Positions 41,841 to 49,882 of a DNA stretch of 64,000 nt are shown here, in pieces. Below the pieces are notes generated by a model. It was not told where the DNA came from, ran no database searches, and saw only the letters and a program-made list of their open reading frames with translations. The number at the start of each line of letters is the position of its first letter. Position 1 is the stretch's first letter. The position numbers and the translations under genes were made by a program. The stretch comes from Streptomyces sp. 11x1 (lineage in GTDB: Bacteria; Actinomycetota; Actinomycetes; Streptomycetales; Streptomycetaceae), in NCBI RefSeq assembly GCF_032598905.1, contig NZ_CP122458.1, positions 3,720,001-3,784,000 of the forward strand, given 5' to 3'.

Positions 41841-42629
41841 TCAGCGCCGGTAGGTGCGGACCGCGCGCAGCAGGGTCTTGTCGTCGGCGTTGAGGGCGGT
41901 GAGGCGGTCGGAGCGCAGGAGAGCGGCCAGATTGGGGTCGCGGTCGTCCTCGGCGGCCTGGTCGAGGGAGCGGAAGACGGCGTCGGCGAACGAGGTGTTC
42001 GGTGACTGTGCGCCGTCGGCCGTCCGGTTGAGCATGGCCTGCGCGAGCCCGTCCGTGGAGAGGAGCACCCCGTCGACGCCGTCGTCCAGGACGCACTCGG
42101 TGTGGGTCCAGCGGTCTCTGTCGGGCGAGGTCAGGAACACCGTCTCGTTGCTGTACTCGCTCGCCGCCGCGGCCTGCGGCAGCAGATGGAACTGCCGTTC
42201 CCCGTCCTCCGTCCCGGCCCGCACGACGACGAACCCGTCGCCCACGGAGAGGTGCCCGAGCCAGCCGGGCGTGAGCACCACCACCGTGAGCGTGGTCGCG
42301 AAGTCGGGCGCGTCGGCTCCGGTCCGTTCGAGGAAGTCCTCGCTGACGTCGCGCAACGCGTCCCGCAGCAGTTCGTGCACGGCGTCCCCCGGCCGGACCC
42401 CCGCGGCCGCCTCGGCCCGCCGTACGAAGTGGTCCGTGGCGAGCCCCACGGCGAGGCGCGCGCCCTCGTCCGACCGGGGCCGGCTGCCGGCCCCGTCGGC
42501 GACGGCGAGCACGGCGACGGAAGGTGTGGCCGCGGCGGCGCACGCGTCCTGGCAGGGCAGGCCCTGGCGCCGGTGCCGGTAGCCCTCGACGCTCAGGCCG
42601 TGGATCCGCCAGGGCGGGGCGGCGTTCAC
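41841..42629 (-). CDS. PP2C-type Ser/Thr phosphatase (YegK/PphC-like)
   Basis: 262 residues. The metal-binding motifs of the PP2C fold are present: RRQGLPCQDACAAA and VADGAGSRPRSDEGA near the start, FATTLTVVVLTPGW and LGHLSVGDGFVVVRA in the middle, LLSTDGLAQAML, and DDKTLLRAV at the end. It should dephosphorylate the neighbouring kinase or its targets. GTG 42629 starts 1 nt after the vWA stop with GGGAGG upstream, so the pair is translationally coupled. An upstream in-frame start inside the vWA gene is unlikely. Confidence 0.88.
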   Translation of the reverse strand: MNAAPPWRIHGLSVEGYRHRRQGLPCQDACAAAATPSVAVLAVADGAGSRPRSDEGARLAVGLATDHFVRRAEAAAGVRPGDAVHELLRDALRDVSEDFLERTGADAPDFATTLTVVVLTPGWLGHLSVGDGFVVVRAGTEDGERQFHLLPQAAAASEYSNETVFLTSPDRDRWTHTECVLDDGVDGVLLSTDGLAQAMLNRTADGAQSPNTSFADAVFRSLDQAAEDDRDPNLAALLRSDRLTALNADDKTLLRAVRTYRR

Positions 42630-42630
42630 C

Positions 42631-43392
42631 TCACGCCTCCCAGGCGGGGCGCTGTGTCTTGAACTGGCTGAAGATCTTCTCGAACACCTCGTCCCCCGCC
42701 CCCTTCTGCTCGGCGTTGGCACTGGCGGACATCATCTGGAGCAGCTCGCGGAACGGGAATCCCTGCAGCCGGGCGTTGAACTTGGGTGCGAACGCCCGCA
42801 GCACCGACTCCCCCATGTCCGTGATCCCGCCGACCCCGATCGCGTACAGCCGGAACCGGCGGGCGCGCTGCTCCTCGGCGAGGACGGGGACCAACCGATG
42901 CCAGGAGTCGGTGAGCCGGCCGGTGGGGTCGGTGGGCAGGCCGTCGGTGACGAGGCAGATCTGCGGCCGGTAGTACTGCAGGCCGGACGCCCGCAGCTCA
43001 CTCTTGCGGGCGGCGACGATGTGCATCGCCAGCTCCAGCGCCTCGGTCATCAGGGTGACCCCGGCGGCCGTGAGCTGCGGTGCCTGGAAGGCGTGCGCGG
43101 GTATGAAGGGGCTCGTCCGGGTGCGCGGGTCGAGCAACTGGGGTCCGCGCCAGGCGCCGACGCCCTGTCCGCCGAAGGTGACGACGGCGACCTCCACGCT
43201 GTAGCTGAGGCTGACGTCGTCGTGGAGTTCCCTGGTCCACTCCGCGAGCGCGTTGTTGAGCGTCTGGATCGGCTGGCCCGCCATGGAGCTGGACGTGTCG
43301 AGGCAGAGCACGAGCGGCATGCGCTGGGCGTTGTTCTCGAACTCGATGTCGGCGTATTCGGCCGGCAGGGTGGGCGGGTATTCGCTGTGCAT
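42631..43392 (-). CDS. von Willebrand factor A protein (YegL/TerY-like)
   Basis: 253 residues forming one vWA domain with a complete MIDAS: DTSSSM, Thr in AAGVTLMTEALELA, and Asp in ICLVTDGLPTDP. Proteins of the YegL/TerY group act with a kinase and a PP2C phosphatase, the two genes that follow. The C-terminal FPFRELLQMMSASANAEQ segment is typical of the group. The ATG is at 43392. The upstream membrane protein gene on the same strand is 89 nt away, so one transcript could cover the set. Confidence 0.88.
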   Translation of the reverse strand: MHSEYPPTLPAEYADIEFENNAQRMPLVLCLDTSSSMAGQPIQTLNNALAEWTRELHDDVSLSYSVEVAVVTFGGQGVGAWRGPQLLDPRTRTSPFIPAHAFQAPQLTAAGVTLMTEALELAMHIVAARKSELRASGLQYYRPQICLVTDGLPTDPTGRLTDSWHRLVPVLAEEQRARRFRLYAIGVGGITDMGESVLRAFAPKFNARLQGFPFRELLQMMSASANAEQKGAGDEVFEKIFSQFKTQRPAWEA

Positions 43393-43481
43393 GGTTCATC
43401 CCCCTGTGCTTCTGGTGGTGCTGGGTGCTTCTGGTGTCGCGGGGTGGTTCCGGTGCGGCTGGTGGCCTGGTGCCGTCGGGG

Positions 43482-44702
43482 TCACCTGGGCGGGGTGGTG
43501 CCCTTCGCGTGGCGGGCGGCGGTCGGCGGGAAGGCGTACAGGACGTCGGAGTCCCGCTCCCGGGCGTCGGTGACGTCGACGAGGCTGCCGGGCACGGGCG
43601 ACGGGCGCCCCGGCTCGGCCCACACGGCCCGGCGGAGCACCCGGTCGACCTCGACATAGCCCTGCGGGTGGAGCTCGGTGCGTACGACCGCGGTCCGGGC
43701 GTGCGCCGGACGGGGGCCGACCTGCCGCCCGTGCTGGGGCGCGGGCGCGACCCGCAGCCGGGCGGTGGGCGCGTCCCCGCACTCACCGTCGTCGCTGCCC
43801 CCGTTGCCACCCACACCCCCCGCGCCGCCACTGCCGCTCGCGGCCACGCCCCCGCCGCGCGCCGCGTGCGCCCGCGTGGTCCGGGCGGGGCCGACCCGCG
43901 AGAGCGCGCCGGCCGCCCGCCCGGGTCCGGCCCGCCCTGGAGACGGCGCGCGGTGCCCCACGGCGACGGGGCCCCTGGACCGCCGGATCACGATCACGAA
44001 GGCGAGGAGCAGGAGAGCGAGCAGGAGCGCCATCCAGAACGCGGTCCAGGTGGCGTTGCTGTAGCCGGCTTCGGAGGCTTCGGGGACGGTGGTGCCGGCC
44101 GGGTCGTCCGTCTCGCCGTCCGCGCCACCTGGGCTGGGACCGCCTGATGAGGGCGAGGTGTTGGGGCTCGGGTTGTTGTCGGTGTCATGGATGGTGAAGC
44201 TGTTGGCATCCGGATCGGCGGCGTGGTCGGCCAGGTCCGATCCCTTGAGCGGGTCCGACCCCTCGCCGGGGCCGACCTTGCCGCAGAGCTTGTCCGTTCC
44301 TGCGCAGAAGCCGCTCGCCTTCAGATCCCCCAGCGTCGACTTCTCCAGCCGGTCGATCTTGGCGCCAGGGTGAATGAGCAGGCCCTTGGCGAAGAGGAGC
44401 AGCGCCGTACCGCCCTGCCCCGTATGCACACCCTCCGGTACCCGCACCACCAAGGGGTGGGCTTTGGCATTCAGCAGTCGGGACACTTCGCGCTGCTCAT
44501 CGCCCATGGCTTGGTACTCCAAGGGCCCCTCAAGCGTGATCAGCACGGGTCCCTCGTCCGCGCGGTCGATCCAGCACACCAGCCGTTGTTTGAACCCCTC
44601 GGCCGGACACGATCTCGCGGCCGAGGCGGAGCCCCCTGGCACCCACGCGACCAACAGCACCACCAGCACACCGAGAAACGACAAACGCCCGATCGCACCC
44701 AT
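43482..44702 (-). CDS. Exported one-TM protein of the kinase/PP2C/vWA region
   Basis: 406 residues. Signal peptide (LSFLGVLVVLLVAWVPGGSA), an extracytoplasmic domain with four cysteines (CPAEGFKQRLVCWIDRADEG; GFCAGTDKLCGKVG), a Ser/Pro/Gly linker, a membrane helix (WMALLLALLLLAFVIVIRRS) and a cytosolic tail with a Gly/Ala-rich stretch. The tail ends in a conserved-looking segment (RTELHPQGYVEVDRVLRRAV). No family was recognised. It could be a surface sensor for the phosphorylation genes downstream. ATG 44702 was chosen to start the signal peptide; an in-frame start at 44762 also exists. Confidence 0.68.
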   Translation of the reverse strand: MGAIGRLSFLGVLVVLLVAWVPGGSASAARSCPAEGFKQRLVCWIDRADEGPVLITLEGPLEYQAMGDEQREVSRLLNAKAHPLVVRVPEGVHTGQGGTALLLFAKGLLIHPGAKIDRLEKSTLGDLKASGFCAGTDKLCGKVGPGEGSDPLKGSDLADHAADPDANSFTIHDTDNNPSPNTSPSSGGPSPGGADGETDDPAGTTVPEASEAGYSNATWTAFWMALLLALLLLAFVIVIRRSRGPVAVGHRAPSPGRAGPGRAAGALSRVGPARTTRAHAARGGGVAASGSGGAGGVGGNGGSDDGECGDAPTARLRVAPAPQHGRQVGPRPAHARTAVVRTELHPQGYVEVDRVLRRAVWAEPGRPSPVPGSLVDVTDARERDSDVLYAFPPTAARHAKGTTPPR

Positions 44703-44861
44703 CGCCCCAACCCCCCGTGGCCTGAAAGGCACGCCCCCGCGGCCCTGAAAAAGCCCACCCAATAGTGGAGCAGGCAGCCGGGCGACCGGAAGGGTTTGAC
44801 GATTTCCACCGATGGAATTACGGCGAGTTGCGCCGACGTTCGATCAGTATGCTTTTCACTT

Positions 44862-45389
44862 CTACAACTTGAACACCTGGCGACAACGACTGAACATCTG
44901 CCGCGCCCGTTCCACCCAGTCATTGGCCAGAGCGTCAAAGTCCGCCTGGGTCATCCGGCACGTCAACGGCAGATCGCAGACTCCGGCGAGACAGGGGCGA
45001 GGCCCGCGGACGTCCCACACGGAAAGCATGGGGTTCAGCTGTTCGGTATTCCACGCGTTCGACGCGGCCGCGGCAATGGCGAGTTGGTCCTGTCGGAGGA
45101 AATTCCCGTCCGTCGCGAAGGCCACCAGAAGCCTCTTGGTGGTCATGAATCGCAGGGTGACCACCCGCCCCGCCTCATGGAGATCGAATTGCAGGGAGAC
45201 GGAGACGGTGTCATGGACCGTGTGGTAATTCCGCCGCGCCACCCAGCTCTGCACCAACTGCCGCCAGTGCGTACCGAGGTCGTATATCTCGGCGTTGCGC
45301 CCCGGGTACGAGTCACGGCCGTCGCGACCGGGGAAGGAGTCTCGCCCCGGGTGGGACTCACGGCCCGGGTAGGAGTCAGGAACCGTCAC
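44862..45389 (-). CDS. YbjN/chaperone-like protein with a short repeat N-terminus
   Basis: 175 residues. The N-terminal 32 residues are PGR repeats (SYPGRESHPGRDSFPGRD and SYPGR). The rest is an alpha/beta domain (YHTVHDTVSVSLQFDLHEAG, LRFMTTKRLLVAFATDGNFL, WNTEQLNPMLSVWDV). It resembles the YbjN/type III chaperone-like fold common near Streptomyces kinases; this is inference from pattern. GTG 45389 overlaps the end of the Ser/Thr kinase gene by 14 nt, tying the two. Confidence 0.6.
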   Translation of the reverse strand: MTVPDSYPGRESHPGRDSFPGRDGRDSYPGRNAEIYDLGTHWRQLVQSWVARRNYHTVHDTVSVSLQFDLHEAGRVVTLRFMTTKRLLVAFATDGNFLRQDQLAIAAAASNAWNTEQLNPMLSVWDVRGPRPCLAGVCDLPLTCRMTQADFDALANDWVERARQMFSRCRQVFKL

Positions 45390-46341
45390 GGACCACCGCC
45401 CCCGCGACCATGGCGTCGGTCAGCCCGGCGTCGAGCAGCGCCTGCGCGTGCAGCATCAGACAGGAGGGGACGGACTCGCTCGTCGTACGGCGCAGATGGC
45501 GCTCCCTCAGCTCCTCGTACCGCACCTCGATGGTCCGGGCCACCTGGGGCGGCGGCCATGCCTCGACGCGGGTCTCCTCCTCCACCAACTCGGCCAGGAT
45601 CTCGGCGAGTCGGGGCCGCTCCTCGGGCCGCTTGGCCAGGCATCGGGCGATGAGCGGCCGCAGCGCGGGCGGTACGCCGTCGAGCCGTGGCTCCCCTCGT
45701 ACGACCTCCACGCGCACCGCCTCTCCGCTGCCGTGCGGCGGGCGGCCGGTGAGCGCGTAGACCAGGACGCCGCCCAGGGAGAACACGTCGCTCGGCGGGC
45801 CGACGCGGTCGCCGCGGATCTGCTCGGGCGACATGAACGGCGGGGTGCCGACGACGACGCCGACACGGGTGAGGCCGGGGGCCCCGTCCACACGGGAGAT
45901 GCCGAAGTCGATGACGCGGGGGCCGTCCTGGGCGAGCAGGACGTTCGCCGGCTTGAGGTCGCGGTGGATCACATGGGCGGCGTGGATGGCCTGCAACGCC
46001 TCGACGAGACCGGCGCCGAGGGGGCGGACCTGGGCCTCGGGGAGGGGGCCGTCGGCACGGACCGCTTCCGCGAGGGAGGGACCGGGGACGTACAGCGTGG
46101 CCAGCCAGGGGAGTTCGGCGGTGGGGTCGGCGTCGACGACGGCGGCGGTGTAGGCGCCGCTGACCACGCGGGCGGCGGCGACCTCGCGGGCGAAGCGTTC
46201 GCGGAACTCGGGTTCGGCGGCGAGTTCGGGGCGGGCGACCTTGACGGCGACCTCTCGGCCGGCGGGTGAGCGGCCCAGGTAGACCCAGCCCATGCCGCCG
46301 GAGCCGAGGCGGCCGACTATCTTGTACGGGCCGATCTTCAT
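45376..46341 (-). CDS. Soluble Ser/Thr protein kinase (Hanks type)
   Basis: 321 residues. Full kinase motifs: GRLGSGGMGWVYLG (Gly loop), AVKVARPELA (ATP Lys), AAHVIHRDLKPANVLLAQDG (HRD loop), VIDFGISRV (DFG) and GTPPFMSPEQIRGD (APE). A roughly 65-residue C-terminal helical tail lacks PASTA repeats and any membrane helix, so it is cytosolic. The start ATG 46341 (MKIGPYKIVG) is the usual family start; the open frame upstream runs into dispersed repeats. It overlaps the YbjN-like gene, a probable partner or substrate. Confidence 0.9.
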   Translation of the reverse strand: MKIGPYKIVGRLGSGGMGWVYLGRSPAGREVAVKVARPELAAEPEFRERFAREVAAARVVSGAYTAAVVDADPTAELPWLATLYVPGPSLAEAVRADGPLPEAQVRPLGAGLVEALQAIHAAHVIHRDLKPANVLLAQDGPRVIDFGISRVDGAPGLTRVGVVVGTPPFMSPEQIRGDRVGPPSDVFSLGGVLVYALTGRPPHGSGEAVRVEVVRGEPRLDGVPPALRPLIARCLAKRPEERPRLAEILAELVEEETRVEAWPPPQVARTIEVRYEELRERHLRRTTSESVPSCLMLHAQALLDAGLTDAMVAGAVVRDGS

Positions 46342-46736
46342 GGGGTCACTTACGGGTGTGCGCACCCCGGTCACCTCATTTCGGGGTTCGGTGCGGATGT
46401 CCCGAGTGTCCCGCGAAATCCGGTGCGCGGCAGCCCTTTTCGCCCCCTCCGCCCCTACCCGTCCCTCCCCCGCTCTCGGCTTCGCTCGAGCGGGAGGTAC
46501 CCCCACGAAGGGGCTGCGCCCCTTGGACCCCCACACGTCCGTCCAGTGGGGGCTGAGCGCGCAGTTCCCCGCGCCCCTGGAAAAGCGGGGCTGCGCCCCG
46601 GCTTTCTCCAGGCCCGCAGGGCCTGGAGCTTCTAGGGGCGCGGGGAACTGCGCGAGAAGCCCCACCGGAGCCGCACCCGCCAACACATCCGAACCCCCGA
46701 GTTATCCGGCGCCCAACCAACCCCGCGCACAAAAAA
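46342..46736. repeat. Repeat-filled gap between the kinase gene and pckG
   Basis: No gene is seen. The gap holds one CTCGGCTTCGCTCGA-type repeat (about 46465-46505) and two GCGCAGTTCCCCGCGCCCCT-type cores in opposite orientation (46557-46578 and 46634-46667). Also present are GGGGCTGCGCCCC (46510-46522), GCGGGGCTGCGCCCCG, and CTCCAGGCCCGCAGGGCCTGGAG (46607-46629). The two opposite cores can pair across about 55 nt into a long hairpin. Confidence 0.7.
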
Positions 46737-46796
46737 TCCGCGACCGGCCGAGGAGACGTCGCTGGTCAGGGCAACCCATATCCGGCCGGTCGCGGA
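46737..46796 (-). terminator. pckG terminator
   Basis: A perfect 14-bp stem (TCCGCGACCGGCCG and its complement) with a 32-nt loop. On the minus strand it ends in CGCGGATTTTTT, giving the T tract of a Rho-independent terminator, 15 nt after the pckG stop codon. Confidence 0.8.
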
Positions 46797-46810
46797 GAAA
46801 AAGGGGGGCG

Positions 46811-48637
46811 TCAGCCCAGACGGCTCACCAGCGCCCGGTACTCGTCCCACAGCTCCTTCGGCGTGTGATCACCGAAGGTGTTGAGGTGCTCGGGCACGAG
46901 CGCGGCCTCCTCCCGCCACACCTCCTTGTCGACGGTCAGCAGGAAGTCCAGGTCGGACGAGGAGAGGTCCAGCCCCTCCGTGTCGAGCGCACCCGGTGCC
47001 GGCAGGATGCCGATCGGCGTCTCCACCCCCTCCGCCTTGCCGTCCAGCCGGTCCACGATCCACTTCAGGACCCGGCTGTTCTCACCGAAGCCGGGCCACA
47101 CGAACTTGCCCGCGTCGTTCTTGCGGAACCAGTTGACGTAGTAGATCTTCGGCAGCTTGGACTGGTCCTTGCCCTTGGCGACGTCGACCCAGTGGCCCAT
47201 GTAGTCGCCCATGTTGTAGCCGCAGAAGGGCAGCATCGCGAAGGGGTCGCGGCGCAGTTCGCCGACCTTGCCCTCGGCCGCCGCGGTCTTCTCGGACGCC
47301 ACGTTCGCGCCGAGGAACACCCCGTGGTTCCAGTCGAAGGACTCGGTCACCAGCGGCACGGCCGTGGCCCGGCGGCCGCCGAACAGGATCGCCGAGATCG
47401 GCACGCCCTTGGGGTTCTCCCACTCCGGCGCGATGATCGGGCACTGCGCGGCCGGCACCGTGAAGCGGGCGTTCGGATGGGCGGCCGGCGTCTCGCTGTC
47501 CGGCGTCCAGTCGTTGCCCTTCCAGTCGGTCAGGTGCGCCGGGGTCTCCTCCGTCATCCCCTCCCACCACACGTCGCCGTCGTCCGTGAGCGCCACGTTG
47601 GTGAAGACCGAGTTGCCCCAGAGGGTCTTCATCGCGTTGGCGTTGGTGTGCTCACCGGTTCCGGGCGCGACTCCGAAGAACCCGGCCTCGGGGTTGATGG
47701 CGTAGAGCTCCCCGTCCTCGTCGAAGCGCATCCACGCGATGTCGTCGCCGATCGTCTCGACGGTCCAGCCGGAGATCGTCGGCTCCAGCATCGCGAGGTT
47801 CGTCTTGCCACAGGCCGACGGGAAGGCGGCGGCCACGTACTTGGACTCGCCCTGCGGCGGAGTCAGCTTCAGGATCAGCATGTGCTCGGCGAGCCAGCCC
47901 TCGTCGCGCGCCATCACCGAGGCGATGCGCAGGGCGTAGCACTTCTTGCCGAGCAGCGCGTTGCCGCCGTACCCGGAGCCGTACGACCAGATCTCACGGC
48001 TCTCGGGGAAGTGGGAGATGTACTTGGTGCTGTTGCAGGGCCACGGCACATCGGCCTGGCCGGGTTCCAGCGGGGCACCGAGGGTGTGCACGGCCTTCAC
48101 GAAGAAGCCCTCGGAGCCGAGCTCGTCCAGCACGGGCTGTCCCATACGGGTCATCGTGCGCATGGAGACGGCGACGTACGCGGAGTCGGTGATCTCGACG
48201 CCGATGGCGGAGAGCGGCGAGCCGAGGGGGCCCATGCAGAACGGGACGACGTACATGGTCCGGCCGCGCATCGAGCCCCGGAACAGGCCCTTCTCGCCCT
48301 GGAAGATCTCCCGCATCTCGGCGGGGGCCTTCCAGTGGTTGGTCGGACCCGCGTCCTCCTCCTTCTCCGAGCAGATGAACGTGCGGTCCTCGACCCGGGC
48401 GACATCGGTCGGGTCGGACGCGGCGTAGTAGGAGTTCGGGCGCTTGATCGGGTCGAGTTTCCGGAAGGTGCCCTTCTCGACGAGCTCCCCGCACAGGCGC
48501 TCGTACTCGGCCTCGGATCCGTCGCACCAGACCACGTTGTCCGGCTCGGTCAGTTCGGCGATCTCGTTCACCCACGCGAGGAGTTCTCGGTGGGTGGTCG
48601 GGACGGTTGAAGGGGGAGCCGCGATGTCGCGCGCCAC
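46811..48637 (-). CDS. pckG: Phosphoenolpyruvate carboxykinase (GTP)
   Basis: 608 residues, the normal length for GTP-dependent PEPCK. The kinase P-loop is [18 protein letters not shown]; the metal-binding region includes [16 protein letters not shown]. Downstream are [20 protein letters not shown] and [11 protein letters not shown], typical of the GTP-type enzyme. It decarboxylates oxaloacetate to phosphoenolpyruvate for gluconeogenesis. The GTG at 48637 has TTTAGGAG upstream and begins VARDIAAP; a longer frame to 48724 is not needed. A T-tract terminator follows. Confidence 0.96.
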   Translation of the reverse strand: MARDIAAPPSTVPTTHRELLAWVNEIAELTEPDNVVWCDGSEAEYERLCGELVEKGTFRKLDPIKRPNSYYAASDPTDVARVEDRTFICSEKEEDAGPTNHWKAPAEMREIFQGEKGLFRGSMRGRTMYVVPFCMGPLGSPLSAIGVEITDSAYVAVSMRTMTRMGQPVLDELGSEGFFVKAVHTLGAPLEPGQADVPWPCNSTKYISHFPESREIWSYGSGYGGNALLGKKCYALRIASVMARDEGWLAEHMLILKLTPPQGESKYVAAAFPSACGKTNLAMLEPTISGWTVETIGDDIAWMRFDEDGELYAINPEAGFFGVAPGTGEHTNANAMKTLWGNSVFTNVALTDDGDVWWEGMTEETPAHLTDWKGNDWTPDSETPAAHPNARFTVPAAQCPIIAPEWENPKGVPISAILFGGRRATAVPLVTESFDWNHGVFLGANVASEKTAAAEGKVGELRRDPFAMLPFCGYNMGDYMGHWVDVAKGKDQSKLPKIYYVNWFRKNDAGKFVWPGFGENSRVLKWIVDRLDGKAEGVETPIGILPAPGALDTEGLDLSSSDLDFLLTVDKEVWREEAALVPEHLNTFGDHTPKELWDEYRALVSRLG

Positions 48638-48977
48638 GATTGCTCCTAAATGAGGGATTTTTTGTTGGAGGCCCCGTGGGGGCTGCGACCCGGATGCTTC
48701 ACGGTTGGATCTTTGGGCGCTCATCCGGTGCCGACCACACTCATTTGATCATCCGACGGGAGCGCCCATCTGTCCAGAGGGCCGTACACATGAGCATCGT
48801 GACCATCACCACTCGCCCGATTTCACCCAGGAGGTTTCCCTGCGTCACCAGCGCTTCACCAGGCGTGTCCGCTCGTGCGGCCGGATGCCCCCCGCGAGCC
48901 CTCCACGTGAGACGCTGACCACTTGTGGAGGCACGAACAGCCCGCACACTCCCGTAAGTTACGGCTCCGTAGGTACG
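48638..48977. other. Divergent gap between pckG and the TrhA gene
   Basis: About 340 nt. It includes the pckG ribosome-binding site and an AT-rich GGGATTTTTTGTTGG stretch near 48655-48669 that may belong to the pckG promoter. A 43-codon open frame (48789-48920) was seen but has no ribosome-binding site. TACGAT just before the TrhA start could be a -10 element. Confidence 0.45.
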
Positions 48978-49745
48978 ATGCAGAACATGACAGCGTCCGT
49001 CCCCGATGCGCACCCGGAGACGCCGGCCGACAGCCGCGATCCCGACACGCGATCCCTGCCGCATCAGATCGCCCACACGATCACCGACGAGATCCAACAG
49101 ATCACCGATGAGATCAAGCCCAGACTCCGGGGCTGGCTCCATCTCGGCATGTTCCCGGCCGCGCTCGTCGCCGGCCTGGTGCTCACCGCGCTCGCGGGTT
49201 CCACACGCGGACGCATCGCCTGCGGGATCTTCACCTTCACGGCGTGCCTGCTGTTCGGCGTGAGCGCGCTGTACCACCGGGGCAACTGGAGCCCGCGCAT
49301 GGACGGCATCCTGCGCAGGCTGGATCACGCCAACATCTTCCTGATCATCGCGGGCACCTACACCCCGCTGACGATGCTGCTCCTGCCCGGCGCCAAGGGG
49401 CAGTGGCTGCTGTGGGGCATCTGGGCGGCGGCGCTCGCCGGCATCATCTTCCGGGTCTTCTGGGTGGGCGCCCCGCGCTGGCTCTACACCCCGTGCTACA
49501 TCGCGATGGGCTGGGCGGCCGTCTTCTTCCTGCCCGACTTCATGCGCACCGGCGGCATCGCCGTCCTCGTCCTGGTGATCGTCGGCGGTGTTCTCTACAG
49601 CATCGGTGGCGTCATCTACGGCCTCAAGCGCCCGGACCCGTCACCGCGCTGGTTCGGCTTCCACGAGGTCTTCCACTCCCTGACGCTGGCGGCGTTCATC
49701 ACGCACTACGTGGGGATCTCTCTGGTGGCGTACCAGCACACGTAG
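48978..49745 (+). CDS. TrhA/hemolysin III family membrane protein
   Basis: 255 residues with seven membrane helices, in the PAQR superfamily. Conserved points are LFGVSALYHRGNWS, LRRLDHANIFLIIAGTYTPL and FHEVFHSLTLAAFITHYVG, which carry the Ser/His/Asp residues of the putative zinc site. The family is named after hemolysin III but its cellular role is probably lipid or membrane homeostasis. The ATG at 48978 is weakly preferred over ATG 48987. A 20-residue acidic, polar helix (TITDEIQQITDEIKPRLRG) precedes the first membrane segment. A strong terminator follows. Confidence 0.88.
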   Translation: MQNMTASVPDAHPETPADSRDPDTRSLPHQIAHTITDEIQQITDEIKPRLRGWLHLGMFPAALVAGLVLTALAGSTRGRIACGIFTFTACLLFGVSALYHRGNWSPRMDGILRRLDHANIFLIIAGTYTPLTMLLLPGAKGQWLLWGIWAAALAGIIFRVFWVGAPRWLYTPCYIAMGWAAVFFLPDFMRTGGIAVLVLVIVGGVLYSIGGVIYGLKRPDPSPRWFGFHEVFHSLTLAAFITHYVGISLVAYQHT

Positions 49746-49772
49746 ACCACCCCCACCCCTCCCCCCCTTCCT

Positions 49773-49800
49773 GGCCACGGCTTCCGAGCCGTGGCCTTTT
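49773..49800 (+). terminator. Rho-independent terminator after the TrhA gene
   Basis: GGCCACGGC-TTCCGA-GCCGTGGCC followed by TTTT: a perfect 9-bp stem and 6-nt loop, 27 nt after the stop codon. Confidence 0.88.
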
Positions 49801-49845
49801 CGTGCGCCCGGACACCCCTACCGCGAGAACGGGAGGCACCACCTA

Positions 49846-49878
49846 TTGACAGCGGCAATCTTTTGAGAGTTACTCTCA
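49846..49878 (+). promoter_or_regulatory. MFS/TetR promoter with palindromic operator
   Basis: The -35 TTGACA is at 49846-49851. A 15-bp palindrome TGAGAGT-T-ACTCTCA (49864-49878) covers the -10 candidates TACTCT (49871-49876, spacing 19) or GTTACT (spacing 17). The ATG follows at 49883 with no ribosome-binding site, so the transcript probably starts at or next to the A of ATG. The TetR protein encoded in the same unit is the likely ligand-responsive repressor. Confidence 0.75.
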
Positions 49879-49882
49879 TTTC

